The position numbers were made by a program, and so were the translations under genes. The notes beneath the pieces were generated by a model. The model ran no database searches. It had not been told where the DNA came from and worked only from the letters and a program-made list of their open reading frames with translations. From assembly GCF_001423425.1 (NCBI RefSeq), contig NZ_LMNX01000002.1, forward strand, positions 372,001 through 436,000: DNA of 64,000 bases, given 5' to 3'. Below, one piece after another: positions 15,602 through 24,411 of the stretch. Every line of letters begins with the position of its first letter. The stretch's first letter is position 1. The stretch comes from Rhizobium sp. Leaf306. Its GTDB lineage: Bacteria > Pseudomonadota > Alphaproteobacteria > Rhizobiales > Rhizobiaceae.

Positions 15602-18412
15602 ATGTACGCCGTTCTGTCCTGTCTGGCCTATGAGCACAATCTCTTCCTCGTCGTCGTGGCGGGGGCGCTCTGCTTCATTGCGAATGCGGGAACCGTGGTT
15701 TTTGCCGCCCGGGCACGACAGGCAAACGACCGCAGCCGCTACGGCTGGGTGATCGTCTCCGGCGGAGCAGGGGGCTTCGGGATCTGGGCAACACATTTCG
15801 TGGCCATGCTCGCCTACGATCCGGGCCAGCTCTTCACATTCAATCTGTCGCTGACGCTGCTGTCGCTTGGTATTGCATTTCTCGCGACATTTGCGGCGGG
15901 ACTGCTTGCCGTGCTGTTTACCGGCAAATCCGGCGCTGTGGCCGCCGGCCTGGTATTCGGTACCGGCGTTTCCTCTATGCATTTTACCGGCATGGCGGCG
16001 ATCGAGTTCGGCGGCCTGATCGTCTGGTCGCAGCCGCTGGTCATCGCTGCCATCGTCACCGCGATCGTCATGTCGACGACAGCCTTCCTCATGATCCTGA
16101 AGGGAGGCCTTGCAAACAACATTCTTGCTGCAGGTCTCCTGTCGCTCGGTATCGTCTTTATGCATTTCATCGCGATGGCCGCGGCAACACTTGTCCCGGG
16201 TTTCGGGATCCTGCCTGAAGACGGGATGCTGTCGAAGCCGCTGATGCTGGCAACGATCATTGCCGTCTCGCTGTCGCTGATCGGGTCGGGCCTGGCCGTT
16301 GCCACAATCACCGGGCGTGCGGCGCGGTCCTCGAAGGCCAGCGAAGCCAATTTCCAGATGCTCGTGCGCGGGGTGACCGACTACGCGATCTACATGCTTT
16401 CACCCGAGGGCGCCGTCTCCAGCTGGAATGCAGGGGCAGAGCGTGCCAAGGGGTACAGGGCCGACGAGATCATTAGTCAGCATTTTGCACGTTTCTATTC
16501 GGATGAAGAACAAGCCCGGGGTCTGCCGGAACAGGCGCTCGCAACAGCGCGCACAACCGGTCTGTTCGAGGCGGAAGGCCGGCGCTACCGTAAGGATGGG
16601 AGCTGGTTCTGGGCGCATGTGGTGATCCAGCCCGTCCTCGACGACGATGGCGTGCTTGCCGGCTACGCCAAGATCACGCGCGACATCACCCGTCAGAGAC
16701 AGGACACCGACCGGATCGCCTCCGTGACGCAGAACCTGGATCTGGCGCTTGAGAACATGGCGCAGGGGATCTGCCTGTTCGATCGCGAGCAGCGGTTGGT
16801 GCTGACGAACCGGCGCTACGGCCAGATTTTTCGGTTTGAGGAAGGCGCTCTGAAGCCGGGTATGACATACCGCGAGATCGTGGCTCTTGGCTACAGGACC
16901 TCGTTTGCCGACGCGGCGGAGGCGGAAGCACGGGCAGAACAGCATTACCAGCGCAACATCGCAGCCATCAATTCCAGGCAGGAAGCCCTTCTTCACCGAC
17001 TGAGCGACGATCGGACGATCCGGATCGATTTCAGCTATCTCGATCAGGGCGGCTGGGTTTCGACATTCGAGGATATCAGCGAGCGGATACGGTCGGAGGA
17101 AAAGATCGCCTTCATGGCGAAGCATGACAGCCTGACGCAGCTTCCGAACCGTCCGGCCCTGATGGAATATCTCGAAGCCGAGGTGCGTAACGCCGAGAGC
17201 GAGGGCGGGCATGTTGCGGTCGTCGGCATCGATCTCAACAAGTTCAAACAGATCAACGATCAGTTCGGGCATGCGGCCGGCGATGCCGTGCTCAAGGAAA
17301 TTGCCGAGCGGATGAATTCGATCGTGCGGCCGCACGAGATGTTTGCCCGGTTCGGCGGCGACGAATTCGTGGCCGTGAAGCGCTACGGGGATTTGGCCGA
17401 AGTGTCCGAGTTCCTCGACCGATTGTCGGATGCGTTCGGGCAGCCGATCCAGATCGAGGTGCATCGTCTCAGTCCCGGCGCAAGCATGGGTGTCGCGCTC
17501 TACCCGCATGACGGGGCATCCCCCGATGCGCTGATCGCGAACGCTGACCTGGCCATGTACCGCGCTAAGGGCTCGCTCTCGCGCGACATCTGCTTCTACG
17601 ACATCGAGATGGACGAGGCCGCCCGCGACCGAACCAAGATGGCGGAGGATCTTTGGACGGCGATCGAGCAGGATCAGCTCAGGCTGCACTACCAGGTGCA
17701 GAAATCGGTCGCGACCGATGAGATCACCGGTTACGAGGTCCTGCTGCGCTGGAGCCATCCGGAGCGGGGCAATGTCTCGCCGGCAGATTTCATCGGGGTT
17801 GCCGAGGAATGCGGCGCCATCTTGCCGATTGGAGCGTGGGTTCTGCGCGAAGCATGCCGGGAGGCGGCGAACTGGCCGAATGACTACAAGGTTGCGGTCA
17901 ATCTGTCGCCGGTGCAGATCGCCCATGCCGACATGCCGGCGCTGGTCCATACCGTGCTTCTGGAAACCGGTCTGAAACCAAGCCGTCTCGAGCTTGAAAT
18001 CACCGAAAGCTCGATCATCAGCGACAAGCAGCGGGCGATGAATGCGCTTCGCTCCATCAAGGCGCTGGGCGTATCGATTGCGATCGACGATTTCGGGACC
18101 GGCTATTCGTCGCTGGAGACGCTGCGCTCCTTCCCGTTCGACAAGATCAAGCTCGACCGGAGCTTCCTGACCGAAGTGGACCGCAGCGAGCAGGCAACGG
18201 CCATGGTGCGAGCAATTCTGGCTTTGGGGCAGGGCCTGCAGATCCCGGTTCTCGCGGAGGGTGTCGAGACGGTGAACCAGCTCGACATTCTGCGGCGGGA
18301 AGGATGCCACGAAGTGCAGGGCTATCTTCTCGGTCGGCCGATGCCGATGGAAGATCAGCCGAACCCGCAGTCTGGGTCAGAAATGGGCTCGGCCAACCAG
18401 AACGCTGCCTGA
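15602..18412 (+). CDS. MHYT-PAS-PAS-GGDEF-EAL membrane c-di-GMP protein
   Basis: The 936-residue protein begins with seven membrane helices of the MHYT type, with the repeated motifs THFVAM, MHFTGM and MHFIAM that are proposed to bind a metal and sense oxygen, CO or NO. Two PAS domains follow (about 245-365 and 370-490), then GGDEF (RFGGDEFVA intact) and EAL. In the EAL domain the signature reads EVL (GYEVLLRW), but the VNLSP, EITES, DDFGTGYSSL and EGVET motifs are present, so phosphodiesterase activity is still plausible. It is monocistronic, converging with the zinc-ribbon gene at 18433. Confidence 0.93.
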   Translation: MYAVLSCLAYEHNLFLVVVAGALCFIANAGTVVFAARARQANDRSRYGWVIVSGGAGGFGIWATHFVAMLAYDPGQLFTFNLSLTLLSLGIAFLATFAAGLLAVLFTGKSGAVAAGLVFGTGVSSMHFTGMAAIEFGGLIVWSQPLVIAAIVTAIVMSTTAFLMILKGGLANNILAAGLLSLGIVFMHFIAMAAATLVPGFGILPEDGMLSKPLMLATIIAVSLSLIGSGLAVATITGRAARSSKASEANFQMLVRGVTDYAIYMLSPEGAVSSWNAGAERAKGYRADEIISQHFARFYSDEEQARGLPEQALATARTTGLFEAEGRRYRKDGSWFWAHVVIQPVLDDDGVLAGYAKITRDITRQRQDTDRIASVTQNLDLALENMAQGICLFDREQRLVLTNRRYGQIFRFEEGALKPGMTYREIVALGYRTSFADAAEAEARAEQHYQRNIAAINSRQEALLHRLSDDRTIRIDFSYLDQGGWVSTFEDISERIRSEEKIAFMAKHDSLTQLPNRPALMEYLEAEVRNAESEGGHVAVVGIDLNKFKQINDQFGHAAGDAVLKEIAERMNSIVRPHEMFARFGGDEFVAVKRYGDLAEVSEFLDRLSDAFGQPIQIEVHRLSPGASMGVALYPHDGASPDALIANADLAMYRAKGSLSRDICFYDIEMDEAARDRTKMAEDLWTAIEQDQLRLHYQVQKSVATDEITGYEVLLRWSHPERGNVSPADFIGVAEECGAILPIGAWVLREACREAANWPNDYKVAVNLSPVQIAHADMPALVHTVLLETGLKPSRLELEITESSIISDKQRAMNALRSIKALGVSIAIDDFGTGYSSLETLRSFPFDKIKLDRSFLTEVDRSEQATAMVRAILALGQGLQIPVLAEGVETVNQLDILRREGCHEVQGYLLGRPMPMEDQPNPQSGSEMGSANQNAA

Positions 18413-18432
18413 AGATCGCGGAAACGTTTGAC

Positions 18433-18690
18433 CTAGCGTCGGGGTTCGCCGCCGGGGGCGTAGGCCGTTTTCTGCTCGAACCGGAATTTGTGGCCGCAGT
18501 CGCTACAGCGCAGCATGTATTTGCGCGGATCTTTCGAGGCGAACTCGGTCTGAAAACCTTTCGGGAGTTCGTCGATGCGAAAATCGCGATTGCTGGCGCG
18601 CTTGTCGTCGGACTCGGAGACTTCGGCATAACCGGCATGTCCGCACTGCGAGCATTCGAGTTTTCGGGAATAGCGGTCGCGGGCGGCCAT
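18433..18690 (-). CDS. Small zinc-ribbon protein of unknown function
   Basis: The 85-residue protein has two Cys pairs, CSQCGH near the N-terminus and CSDCGH about 40 residues later, which should form one zinc ribbon. The rest is charged, with no membrane segment. I do not recognise a named family. It ends 20 bases from the convergent MHYT gene and is separated from the next upstream gene by a terminator, so it has its own promoter. Confidence 0.72.
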   Translation of the reverse strand: MAARDRYSRKLECSQCGHAGYAEVSESDDKRASNRDFRIDELPKGFQTEFASKDPRKYMLRCSDCGHKFRFEQKTAYAPGGEPRR

Positions 18691-18742
18691 GCGGAACTCC
18701 TTGGGTACCGCGCCTACATAGTCAACAGACGCCGCGAATGCA

Positions 18743-18770
18743 AAACGCCGGGATGAAAATCCCGGCGTTT
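18743..18770 (-). terminator. Terminator hairpin downstream of the Kazal lipoprotein gene
   Basis: An 11-bp perfect stem (18743-18753 with 18760-18770) starts with three A and ends with three T around a six-base loop. It lies 30 bases after the stop of the gene at 18800 and upstream of the zinc-ribbon gene. Confidence 0.75.
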
Positions 18771-18799
18771 ATATTCTTGGCGTTCAACTCACGTCGCGA

Positions 18800-19204
18800 T
18801 CAGCGGCGGCATTCGCCCGGAGAGACCGCGCCGAAGCCGGCATTGCGGGCTTCGCAGGCATTCGGGAATGTCTGGAGCCGACCGCCACGCTGGCCGCAGA
18901 CCGGGCGATATTCGCGGGTGCACATGCCGCCGCCATTTTCAGGACGGTCAGGTCTGCCGGGACGATCCGGCCTCGAGGGGCGATCCCAATCCGGGCGGTC
19001 AGGCCTTGATGGACGATCCGGGCGATCGGGTCTGGATGGGCGATCCCAATCTGGACGGGGATCGGGGCGATCGGGCCGGCTCCAGCCGGGGGCGGGACGT
19101 TCCGGCGGATAGCCTGGGCCCGGACCTGCGTCGACGCAGGCAGAAAGCATTGGAGCCAGGATGAAAAGTGCAAGCCATTTCGGCTTGTTTCGTAGGATCG
19201 ACAT
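18800..19204 (-). CDS. Lipoprotein with an Arg-Pro-Asp repeat stalk and a C-terminal Kazal domain
   Basis: From the ATG at 19204 (GGGAGG ten bases upstream) the protein is 134 residues. It begins with a lipoprotein signal (MLSAC lipobox at about residue 23). Residues 30-90 are a low-complexity stalk built of repeated RPDRPD and DWDRPSRPD units. The last 40 residues form a Kazal-like domain with CTREYRPVCG, a spaced ACEARNAG and a final EC, giving four cysteines. Kazal domains inhibit serine proteases, so a surface or periplasmic protease inhibitor is possible. A longer frame to 19318 was rejected because it puts the lipobox too far inside. Confidence 0.8.
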   Translation of the reverse strand: MSILRNKPKWLALFILAPMLSACVDAGPGPGYPPERPAPGWSRPDRPDPRPDWDRPSRPDRPDRPSRPDRPDWDRPSRPDRPGRPDRPENGGGMCTREYRPVCGQRGGRLQTFPNACEARNAGFGAVSPGECRR

Positions 19205-19259
19205 CGCGATAGGTCCTCCCTCTGCAGATGGATGGCAGACCTCTATCAGACTTACATAG

Positions 19260-19307
19260 CCGTGGGACAGGGGGCGCAGCGTTTTTGCTGCCGAGCCCGT
19301 CCCACGG
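19260..19307. repeat. Nested inverted repeat between prs and the Kazal lipoprotein gene
   Basis: A nine-base perfect stem (19260-19268 with 19299-19307) encloses a second five-base stem (19276-19280 with 19287-19291). Neither strand has a T run after the structure, so it is not a textbook terminator. It lies 13 bases from the prs stop and could end prs transcription or lie in the lipoprotein leader. Confidence 0.6.
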
Positions 19308-19320
19308 TCATGCGTCAATC

Positions 19321-20253
19321 CTAGTCGAACAGGCTCGAGACGGACTCTTCCATGGCGGTACGGTTGATCGCCTCGCCGAGAAGGTTTGCCGTGGTGATGA
19401 CGCGGATATTGTGCGCCGACTGAACGGATGTCGTCGGCTGGATCGAATCCGTAATAACCAGTTCCTTGAGCTTGGACGCCGCGATGCGGGCAACGGCACC
19501 GCCCGACAGCACGCCGTGGGTGATGTAGGCGGTGACGCTTGTGGCGCCGTTCTTCAAAAGCGCTTCGGCCGCGTTGCAGAGCGTGCCGCCGGAATCGACG
19601 ATATCGTCGATCAGGAGACAGTCCTTGCCGGTCACGTCACCGATGACGTTCATGACTTCCGACTCGCCTGCGCGTTCACGCCGCTTGTCGACGATGGCGA
19701 GCTGGCAGCCGAGGCGCTTGGCAAGCGCACGGGCGCGAACCACGCCGCCGACATCCGGCGAGACCACCATGACGTTGTTGAGGTCGTAGTGTTCCTTCAC
19801 GTCGCGCGCAAGAATCGGCACGGCGTAGAGGTTGTCGGTCGGGATATCGAAGAAGCCCTGGATCTGGTCTGCGTGCAGATCGAGCGTCATGACACGGTTG
19901 GCGCCGGCCTCGGTGATGAGGTTGGCGACGAGCTTGGCCGAGATCGGCGTGCGCGGCCCGGCCTTACGGTCCTGGCGAGCATAGCCGAAATAGGGAAGCA
20001 CAGCCGTGATGCGCTTGGCGGAAGACCGCCGGAACGCATCGATCATGATCAGCAGTTCCATCAGGTGATCGTTGGTCGGAAACGACGTGGACTGGATGAC
20101 GAACACGTCTTCCCCACGGACATTCTCCTGTATTTCAACGAAGATTTCCTGGTCTGCAAATCGCCTTACCGAGGCTTTTCCGACTGGTACATTAAGATAG
20201 CTGCAGATCGCGTCGGCCAGATGCCGGTTCGAATTGCCTGCGAAAACCTTCAT
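19321..20253 (-). CDS. prs: Ribose-phosphate pyrophosphokinase (PRPP synthase)
   Basis: The 310-residue protein matches bacterial Prs from end to end: [13 protein letters not shown] start, [16 protein letters not shown], the ATP-binding [14 protein letters not shown] loop, and the PRPP-binding [14 protein letters not shown]. It makes PRPP from ribose 5-phosphate and ATP for nucleotide, His and Trp synthesis, and would feed Apt encoded earlier in the window. It stands alone on the minus strand; upstream lie 125 bases without a clear promoter match. Confidence 0.97.
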   Translation of the reverse strand: MKVFAGNSNRHLADAICSYLNVPVGKASVRRFADQEIFVEIQENVRGEDVFVIQSTSFPTNDHLMELLIMIDAFRRSSAKRITAVLPYFGYARQDRKAGPRTPISAKLVANLITEAGANRVMTLDLHADQIQGFFDIPTDNLYAVPILARDVKEHYDLNNVMVVSPDVGGVVRARALAKRLGCQLAIVDKRRERAGESEVMNVIGDVTGKDCLLIDDIVDSGGTLCNAAEALLKNGATSVTAYITHGVLSGGAVARIAASKLKELVITDSIQPTTSVQSAHNIRVITTANLLGEAINRTAMEESVSSLFD

Positions 20254-20378
20254 TGCGGTCCGCCTGTATTGAAGCTGGATGGCGGCCTTTTACCGGCGCC
20301 ACCTTCGAATGCAATAGCGTTTTCCCTCAGGCCACCGTTTTTTGCGAAGAAACAGTGACCGTGTCACATCATGGTTAC

Positions 20379-21122
20379 CTAACCGCCATGCGATTGCCGC
20401 CAGCTCATATAGTCCTGGATCGTCTTTGCGGCGATGAGTTCCATGGTTGAGGAGGGCACTGCGGCCCATGGATCCTGGCCGCTGCCGGGCACATTTTCCT
20501 GCCCCTGCATGCGGTGAAGCCTGGAGCCGGTATTGTCGAGAACATCCCAGACATAGACGATGGTGATCTTTTCGCCATCGCTGAAGGCCGAGAAATAGCC
20601 CTTGAGGATCTGCTCGGTACCCGTATCGCTGGAGGGACGGATCGTCAGCCCGGCGGCGCGCGCCTCGGCGCCAAGCCTTCGCGACAGCGGCGTCACGGCC
20701 TGTACGGGGGCACCGATGATCGGCAGGAAGCGGATGGTGTTGCCGGCGGCGGCGGGCAGGGAAGCCTCCTGCTGGGGCGCTGCAGCGGTAGACTGGGCTT
20801 CAGCCTGGCTTTGGCCCTGCCACTCGGGTGGCGGGCCTGAAGAGGCGGGCGAGGTCTGGTTGCCAGACTGCATCGCCTGGGCCTGCGCCTCGAGCGTATT
20901 TTGCGGGCGCGGCTGGTAGGTGTCGTTTCTGTAGGTCTGGTTCTGGTAGGTCTCGGGCCTTGGGGATCGTGCCATGCGTTCCGTATCGGCCTGGGTGACC
21001 GGTGTCGATGCGCGACTGCCGCCGCCGATCTCGGCGCGCGGCGTCAGGGCCTCGCTGGTGTTGCAGCCGGAGACGGTCAGCGCAACGATGCAGGCGGAAA
21101 GCAGTTTTCCGATAAGCCGCAT
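20379..21122 (-). CDS. Predicted lipoprotein of unknown function
   Basis: From the ATG at 21122 the protein is 247 residues with a lipoprotein signal (VALTVSGC lipobox at about residue 20). A disordered part rich in Gln, Pro, Ser and Ala (about 30-125) precedes a globular C-terminal half with RFLPIIGAPVQAVTPLSRRL and ITIVYVWDVLDNTGSRLHR. Similar lipoproteins of unassigned role occur in rhizobia to my recollection. It is monocistronic between prs and the M24-like gene, all on the minus strand. Its location should be the periplasmic face of a membrane. Confidence 0.75.
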   Translation of the reverse strand: MRLIGKLLSACIVALTVSGCNTSEALTPRAEIGGGSRASTPVTQADTERMARSPRPETYQNQTYRNDTYQPRPQNTLEAQAQAMQSGNQTSPASSGPPPEWQGQSQAEAQSTAAAPQQEASLPAAAGNTIRFLPIIGAPVQAVTPLSRRLGAEARAAGLTIRPSSDTGTEQILKGYFSAFSDGEKITIVYVWDVLDNTGSRLHRMQGQENVPGSGQDPWAAVPSSTMELIAAKTIQDYMSWRQSHGG

Positions 21123-21200
21123 GCGTTCGCCCCTTTGCCGGTTCCCATCCCGCGACAAGCTAAGGTCGGATTTTCCGGCCTGTCAATGATCGCGGGCTTC

Positions 21201-22352
21201 TCAGCCCTGGATAAGGTCGAGACCATGACGTGAAAGCGGCTGGGGAGCGCCTTCCGTCGTCAGATAGGTCTGGCCGAGCGTCATGGCCGCGCCGCTGTCG
21301 CTGTCCATGATGATCATGTGAACGAACAGTGTCATGCCGGGCAGGATCTCCTGCGGGTTGCCGAAGTGGAACATCTGGTGCTCCATCCAGGACGGCGAGA
21401 AGCGGGCGCCCAGCGAATAGCCGCAGGCATTCAGCCGGTGACGGGAGAGGCCGCGTTCGTCGAGGATCCTGGCATGGGTGTCGAATACGTCCCCGAATGT
21501 ATGACCTGGAGACAGAACCTCCTCGATCGCCCGGATCGTCTCAAGGCAGGCCTTGTAGAGTTCCTTGTGGCGCGGCGATGGCTCGCCGACGAGCGCGGTG
21601 CGCATCATCGCGACGTGATAGTGGGCGGCGGTGCCGGCCCATTCGAGCGTCAGCTGGTCGGTGGCATCGAGCTTGCGGCGACCGGCCTTGTACCGGCACA
21701 AAAGTGCATCCTCGCCGGAACCGATGATGAATTCGTTGGCGGGATAATCGCCGCCGCCGGAAAACACCGCGCTCTGCATCGCCGCGAGGATAACGGCCTC
21801 GTCGCCGCCGGCCTTGATCAGCGGCAGAGCGGCGTCGAGCGCATCGTCCGCCAGTTCGGCGGCGCGTTGCACATGAGCGATCTCGGCCGCGCTTTTGACG
21901 AGGCGCAGGCGGCTGACCAGATAGGATGCGTCACTGAGCTGGCCGAAATTGGTGAGCTGGTTGTCGAGCAGGCGCGCGATGCGGCCGGTCATGCCATGCG
22001 TGTCGTATTCGACGCCGATCTTTGCGCCGAGCAGATCGAGTTCGCTCAAGAGGTTCTTGAGATCCAGCGTCGGATCGGCATTCACCCGGTCGACCCAGAC
22101 GACGATGTTTTCGATAATCGAGGTCTGGCGGGCCTGGCGAAGGTCGGCAGAGCGCGTGAGCAGCGTCATCGAGCCATCGGCCTTCACGACCAGCGTCTGG
22201 AAGAAGCAGTAGCCGAACGTGTCGTAGCCGGTCAGCCAGTACATGCTTTCCTGCGCAAACAGCAGGATGGCATCGAGCTTTTCCTCGGCCATCTTCGTCG
22301 TCAGGCGGGCGAGGCGATCGGCATATTCCGATCTGTCGAAGTGCAGAGCCAT
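21201..22352 (-). CDS. M24 (pita-bread fold) protein lacking the metal ligands, creatinase/DoeA-like
   Basis: The 383-residue protein has the two-domain layout of aminopeptidase P and creatinase: an N-terminal domain (1-about 150, with YWLTGYDTFGYCF) and a C-terminal pita-bread domain. The five metal-binding positions appear altered: the segment that is normally D-x10-D before RT reads LEWAGTAAHYHVAMMRT, with Glu and Ala there, and the usual Glu of TIEPG is replaced in TLFVHMI. Metal-free relatives such as creatinase and ectoine hydrolase hydrolyse C-N bonds of small molecules rather than peptides. The exact substrate is unknown; the gene is often labelled Xaa-Pro peptidase. Confidence 0.8.
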   Translation of the reverse strand: MALHFDRSEYADRLARLTTKMAEEKLDAILLFAQESMYWLTGYDTFGYCFFQTLVVKADGSMTLLTRSADLRQARQTSIIENIVVWVDRVNADPTLDLKNLLSELDLLGAKIGVEYDTHGMTGRIARLLDNQLTNFGQLSDASYLVSRLRLVKSAAEIAHVQRAAELADDALDAALPLIKAGGDEAVILAAMQSAVFSGGGDYPANEFIIGSGEDALLCRYKAGRRKLDATDQLTLEWAGTAAHYHVAMMRTALVGEPSPRHKELYKACLETIRAIEEVLSPGHTFGDVFDTHARILDERGLSRHRLNACGYSLGARFSPSWMEHQMFHFGNPQEILPGMTLFVHMIIMDSDSGAAMTLGQTYLTTEGAPQPLSRHGLDLIQG

Positions 22353-22370
22353 GGTAGTCCTCCCGAACTT

Positions 22371-23162
22371 TTATTGCTGAAGCGCGATGGCTGAAATCTG
22401 GCGGCCGTAATCCGGCTCTTGGTCATGCGTCGTGCGGCGATAGGAAAAGAAGCGTTCCCGATCCGGGTAGGTGTCGAGGCCGAGGTTCTCAGCGGTGACG
22501 CCTGCCGCCTTCAGCCGCGACATGGTGAGTGCCGGCAGATCGAACATCGAATGCTGCGGCTTTGGAGACGGCGTGAAGAAGGCTGCGTATTCGGGGTTCA
22601 CGCCGAGGAAGCGTTCCACGAATTCCGGGCCGACCTCGTAGCTGTCAGGCCCGATCGACGGGCCGAGAACGGCAACGATCTTTTCCCTGACGGCGCCGAG
22701 CGACACCATCGCGTCGATCGTGTTTTCGAGCACGCCTGTGAGCGCGCCCTTCCAGCCGGCGTGGGCCGCGCCGATCACGCCATTGTCGCCATCGGCAAAC
22801 AGGATGGGGCCGCAATCGGCAGACAGGACACCGATCACGACGCCGGGCGTGGCCGCGACCATCGCATCGACCTGCGGGCGCTCGCCTGAATAGGCGGCAT
22901 CGACCACGACCACATCAGGCGAATGGACCTGATGCACGGTTGCGAGCTTTTCGAGCGGCAGATCGAACCAGGCCGCAACCCGCCGGCGGTTTTCGAGAAC
23001 GAGCGTCTGATCGTCGTTCGACCCGACACCGACATTGAGGCCGGCGTAGATTCCGTCCGAAACGCCGCCCTTTCGCGTGAAGAAGCCGTGGCGGATTTTG
23101 GCGCCGGCTGCTGCGTTCAAGACTGCGCTTTCGATCGGCGTCGGCGAGGCGTTCTCCGGCAT
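22371..23162 (-). CDS. pgeF: Peptidoglycan editing factor PgeF / YfiH multicopper-like protein
   Basis: The protein of about 263 residues has the YfiH-family motifs: HGFFTRKGGVSDG, TVHQVHSPDV, SADCGPIL, GAAHAGWKG and LGPSIGPDSYEVG, which supply the His and Cys zinc ligands. The E. coli homologue corrects muropeptides that carry Ser instead of Ala; older annotations call it laccase-domain or polyphenol oxidase. I used the ATG at 23162; a GTG at 23174 is also in frame. It follows the methyltransferase gene and lgt on the same strand, and the M24-like gene starts 18 bases after it, which suggests one operon. Confidence 0.93.
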   Translation of the reverse strand: MPENASPTPIESAVLNAAAGAKIRHGFFTRKGGVSDGIYAGLNVGVGSNDDQTLVLENRRRVAAWFDLPLEKLATVHQVHSPDVVVVDAAYSGERPQVDAMVAATPGVVIGVLSADCGPILFADGDNGVIGAAHAGWKGALTGVLENTIDAMVSLGAVREKIVAVLGPSIGPDSYEVGPEFVERFLGVNPEYAAFFTPSPKPQHSMFDLPALTMSRLKAAGVTAENLGLDTYPDRERFFSYRRTTHDQEPDYGRQISAIALQQ

Positions 23163-23288
23163 CGGTTTATCCACCCTGCTGATTTTGTTGGTTTTGCGTG
23201 ATGCACCGTTGGCGGCACTCGCTGCTTCGATTGGGCGCGAGATTGGCGCAAGCCGATAGCGTGTGTCAATCTGCCCGGACGTGCTCTT

Positions 23289-24404
23289 TCAGTCGACCGG
23301 ACGGAAGGGCATCAGATTGACCGCGGAGCCCGAGACCGCGATGACCTTGAAGAGTTCGCCCATCTTGCCCGCACCTTCGCCGGCAAGACGATCGACGGCA
23401 GCTGCTATCAGCCGCTGTTCGGACGGTTCCTTGTCGCGCGCAAGGGCTGAAGCCCGTTCGGCAAGGCCGAGGCCATAGAGGAATTCGCCCTGATGGAGGC
23501 CGCCGTTCAGATGAATGCCGGACGCCAAGGCGACCTTGGCGAGATCTTCGAAATCGACATGGCTGGTCAGATCTGCCTCGCCGGGGCTGGCAAGCGGCGG
23601 GTCATAGTCGTGGTTCTTTACGGCCTGCAGCGTATCGCCGAAACTGGTGACCATATGGCCGTAGTCGATGACGAGCGCACTGCCGCCGAAATGCCTTAGC
23701 CTTTCGCAGAGCGTCTGCATGACGGCCTGGCGGGCAGGGGCAAATTCGAAGATCGTGCCTTCCGGGATGGAAGCGACCGGGGCGGGCAGGAGAACCGGAT
23801 CGAGCGTGGCGATGCCGGCGACGAAAGACAGCTCGTCCTCCGGGCCAAGGCCTACGAGCCTTTCGCGAAAACCGGTCGGGGTCCGCACGAACTGGCGGAT
23901 CGGGATTGCGTCGAACAGTTCGTTGGCGGCGATCAGGGTGAACCCTTCCGGCACGTCTTCGAAACTGTCGTGCCAGGAAATCTTGGTCGAATAGGCCTCG
24001 AGCGTCACGCGCTGAACGCCGCGAAGGCGTTCGCTGGTTTCCACCAGATGGACACGCAGGCCGTCCATCAGGGATGGTGCGATGCGCTGGATGACGCGCA
24101 GCATGTCGGACATCATCGTGCCGCGGCCGGGACCAATCTCGACCAGGCGCACATCGCCCGGGCTACCCTGGCGCTGCCAGGCATGGACCATGAAGATGCC
24201 GACCATTTCGCCGAACAGTTGGCTGATCTCCGGCGCGGTGACGAAATCACCATGCCGGCCGAAAGGTTCGCGGGTGCGGTAGTAGCCGAATTCCGGATCG
24301 GCGAGGCAGAGCGCGAAATAGTCGGTGACGCTGATCGGTCCGCTGGCGCGGATCAGCGTCTTGATCTTTTCGGCAAGGGGCGTGGTTACTTCTGGGCTGT
24401 TCAC
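23289..24404 (-). CDS. MidA/NDUFAF7-type class I SAM-dependent methyltransferase
   Basis: Using the GTG at 24404 (GAGG five bases upstream) the protein is 371 residues. It has the family N-terminus SGPISVTDYFALCLADPEFG, the SAM loop VEIGPGRGTMM and ANELFDAIPIRQFV. In mitochondria the homologue NDUFAF7 methylates an arginine of a complex I subunit; a similar role on NADH dehydrogenase is possible here. The start lies seven bases after the lgt stop, showing translational coupling in the order lgt, this gene, pgeF. An ATG much further upstream (24470) would overlap lgt and was rejected. Confidence 0.9.
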   Translation of the reverse strand: MNSPEVTTPLAEKIKTLIRASGPISVTDYFALCLADPEFGYYRTREPFGRHGDFVTAPEISQLFGEMVGIFMVHAWQRQGSPGDVRLVEIGPGRGTMMSDMLRVIQRIAPSLMDGLRVHLVETSERLRGVQRVTLEAYSTKISWHDSFEDVPEGFTLIAANELFDAIPIRQFVRTPTGFRERLVGLGPEDELSFVAGIATLDPVLLPAPVASIPEGTIFEFAPARQAVMQTLCERLRHFGGSALVIDYGHMVTSFGDTLQAVKNHDYDPPLASPGEADLTSHVDFEDLAKVALASGIHLNGGLHQGEFLYGLGLAERASALARDKEPSEQRLIAAAVDRLAGEGAGKMGELFKVIAVSGSAVNLMPFRPVD

Positions 24405-24411
24405 GGGTGCC

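Noticed and set aside
18950-19110. Repetitive DNA considered as a CRISPR or satellite
   Set aside because: The repeats are short, imperfect and in frame; they encode the RPD stalk of the lipoprotein and have no spacers.
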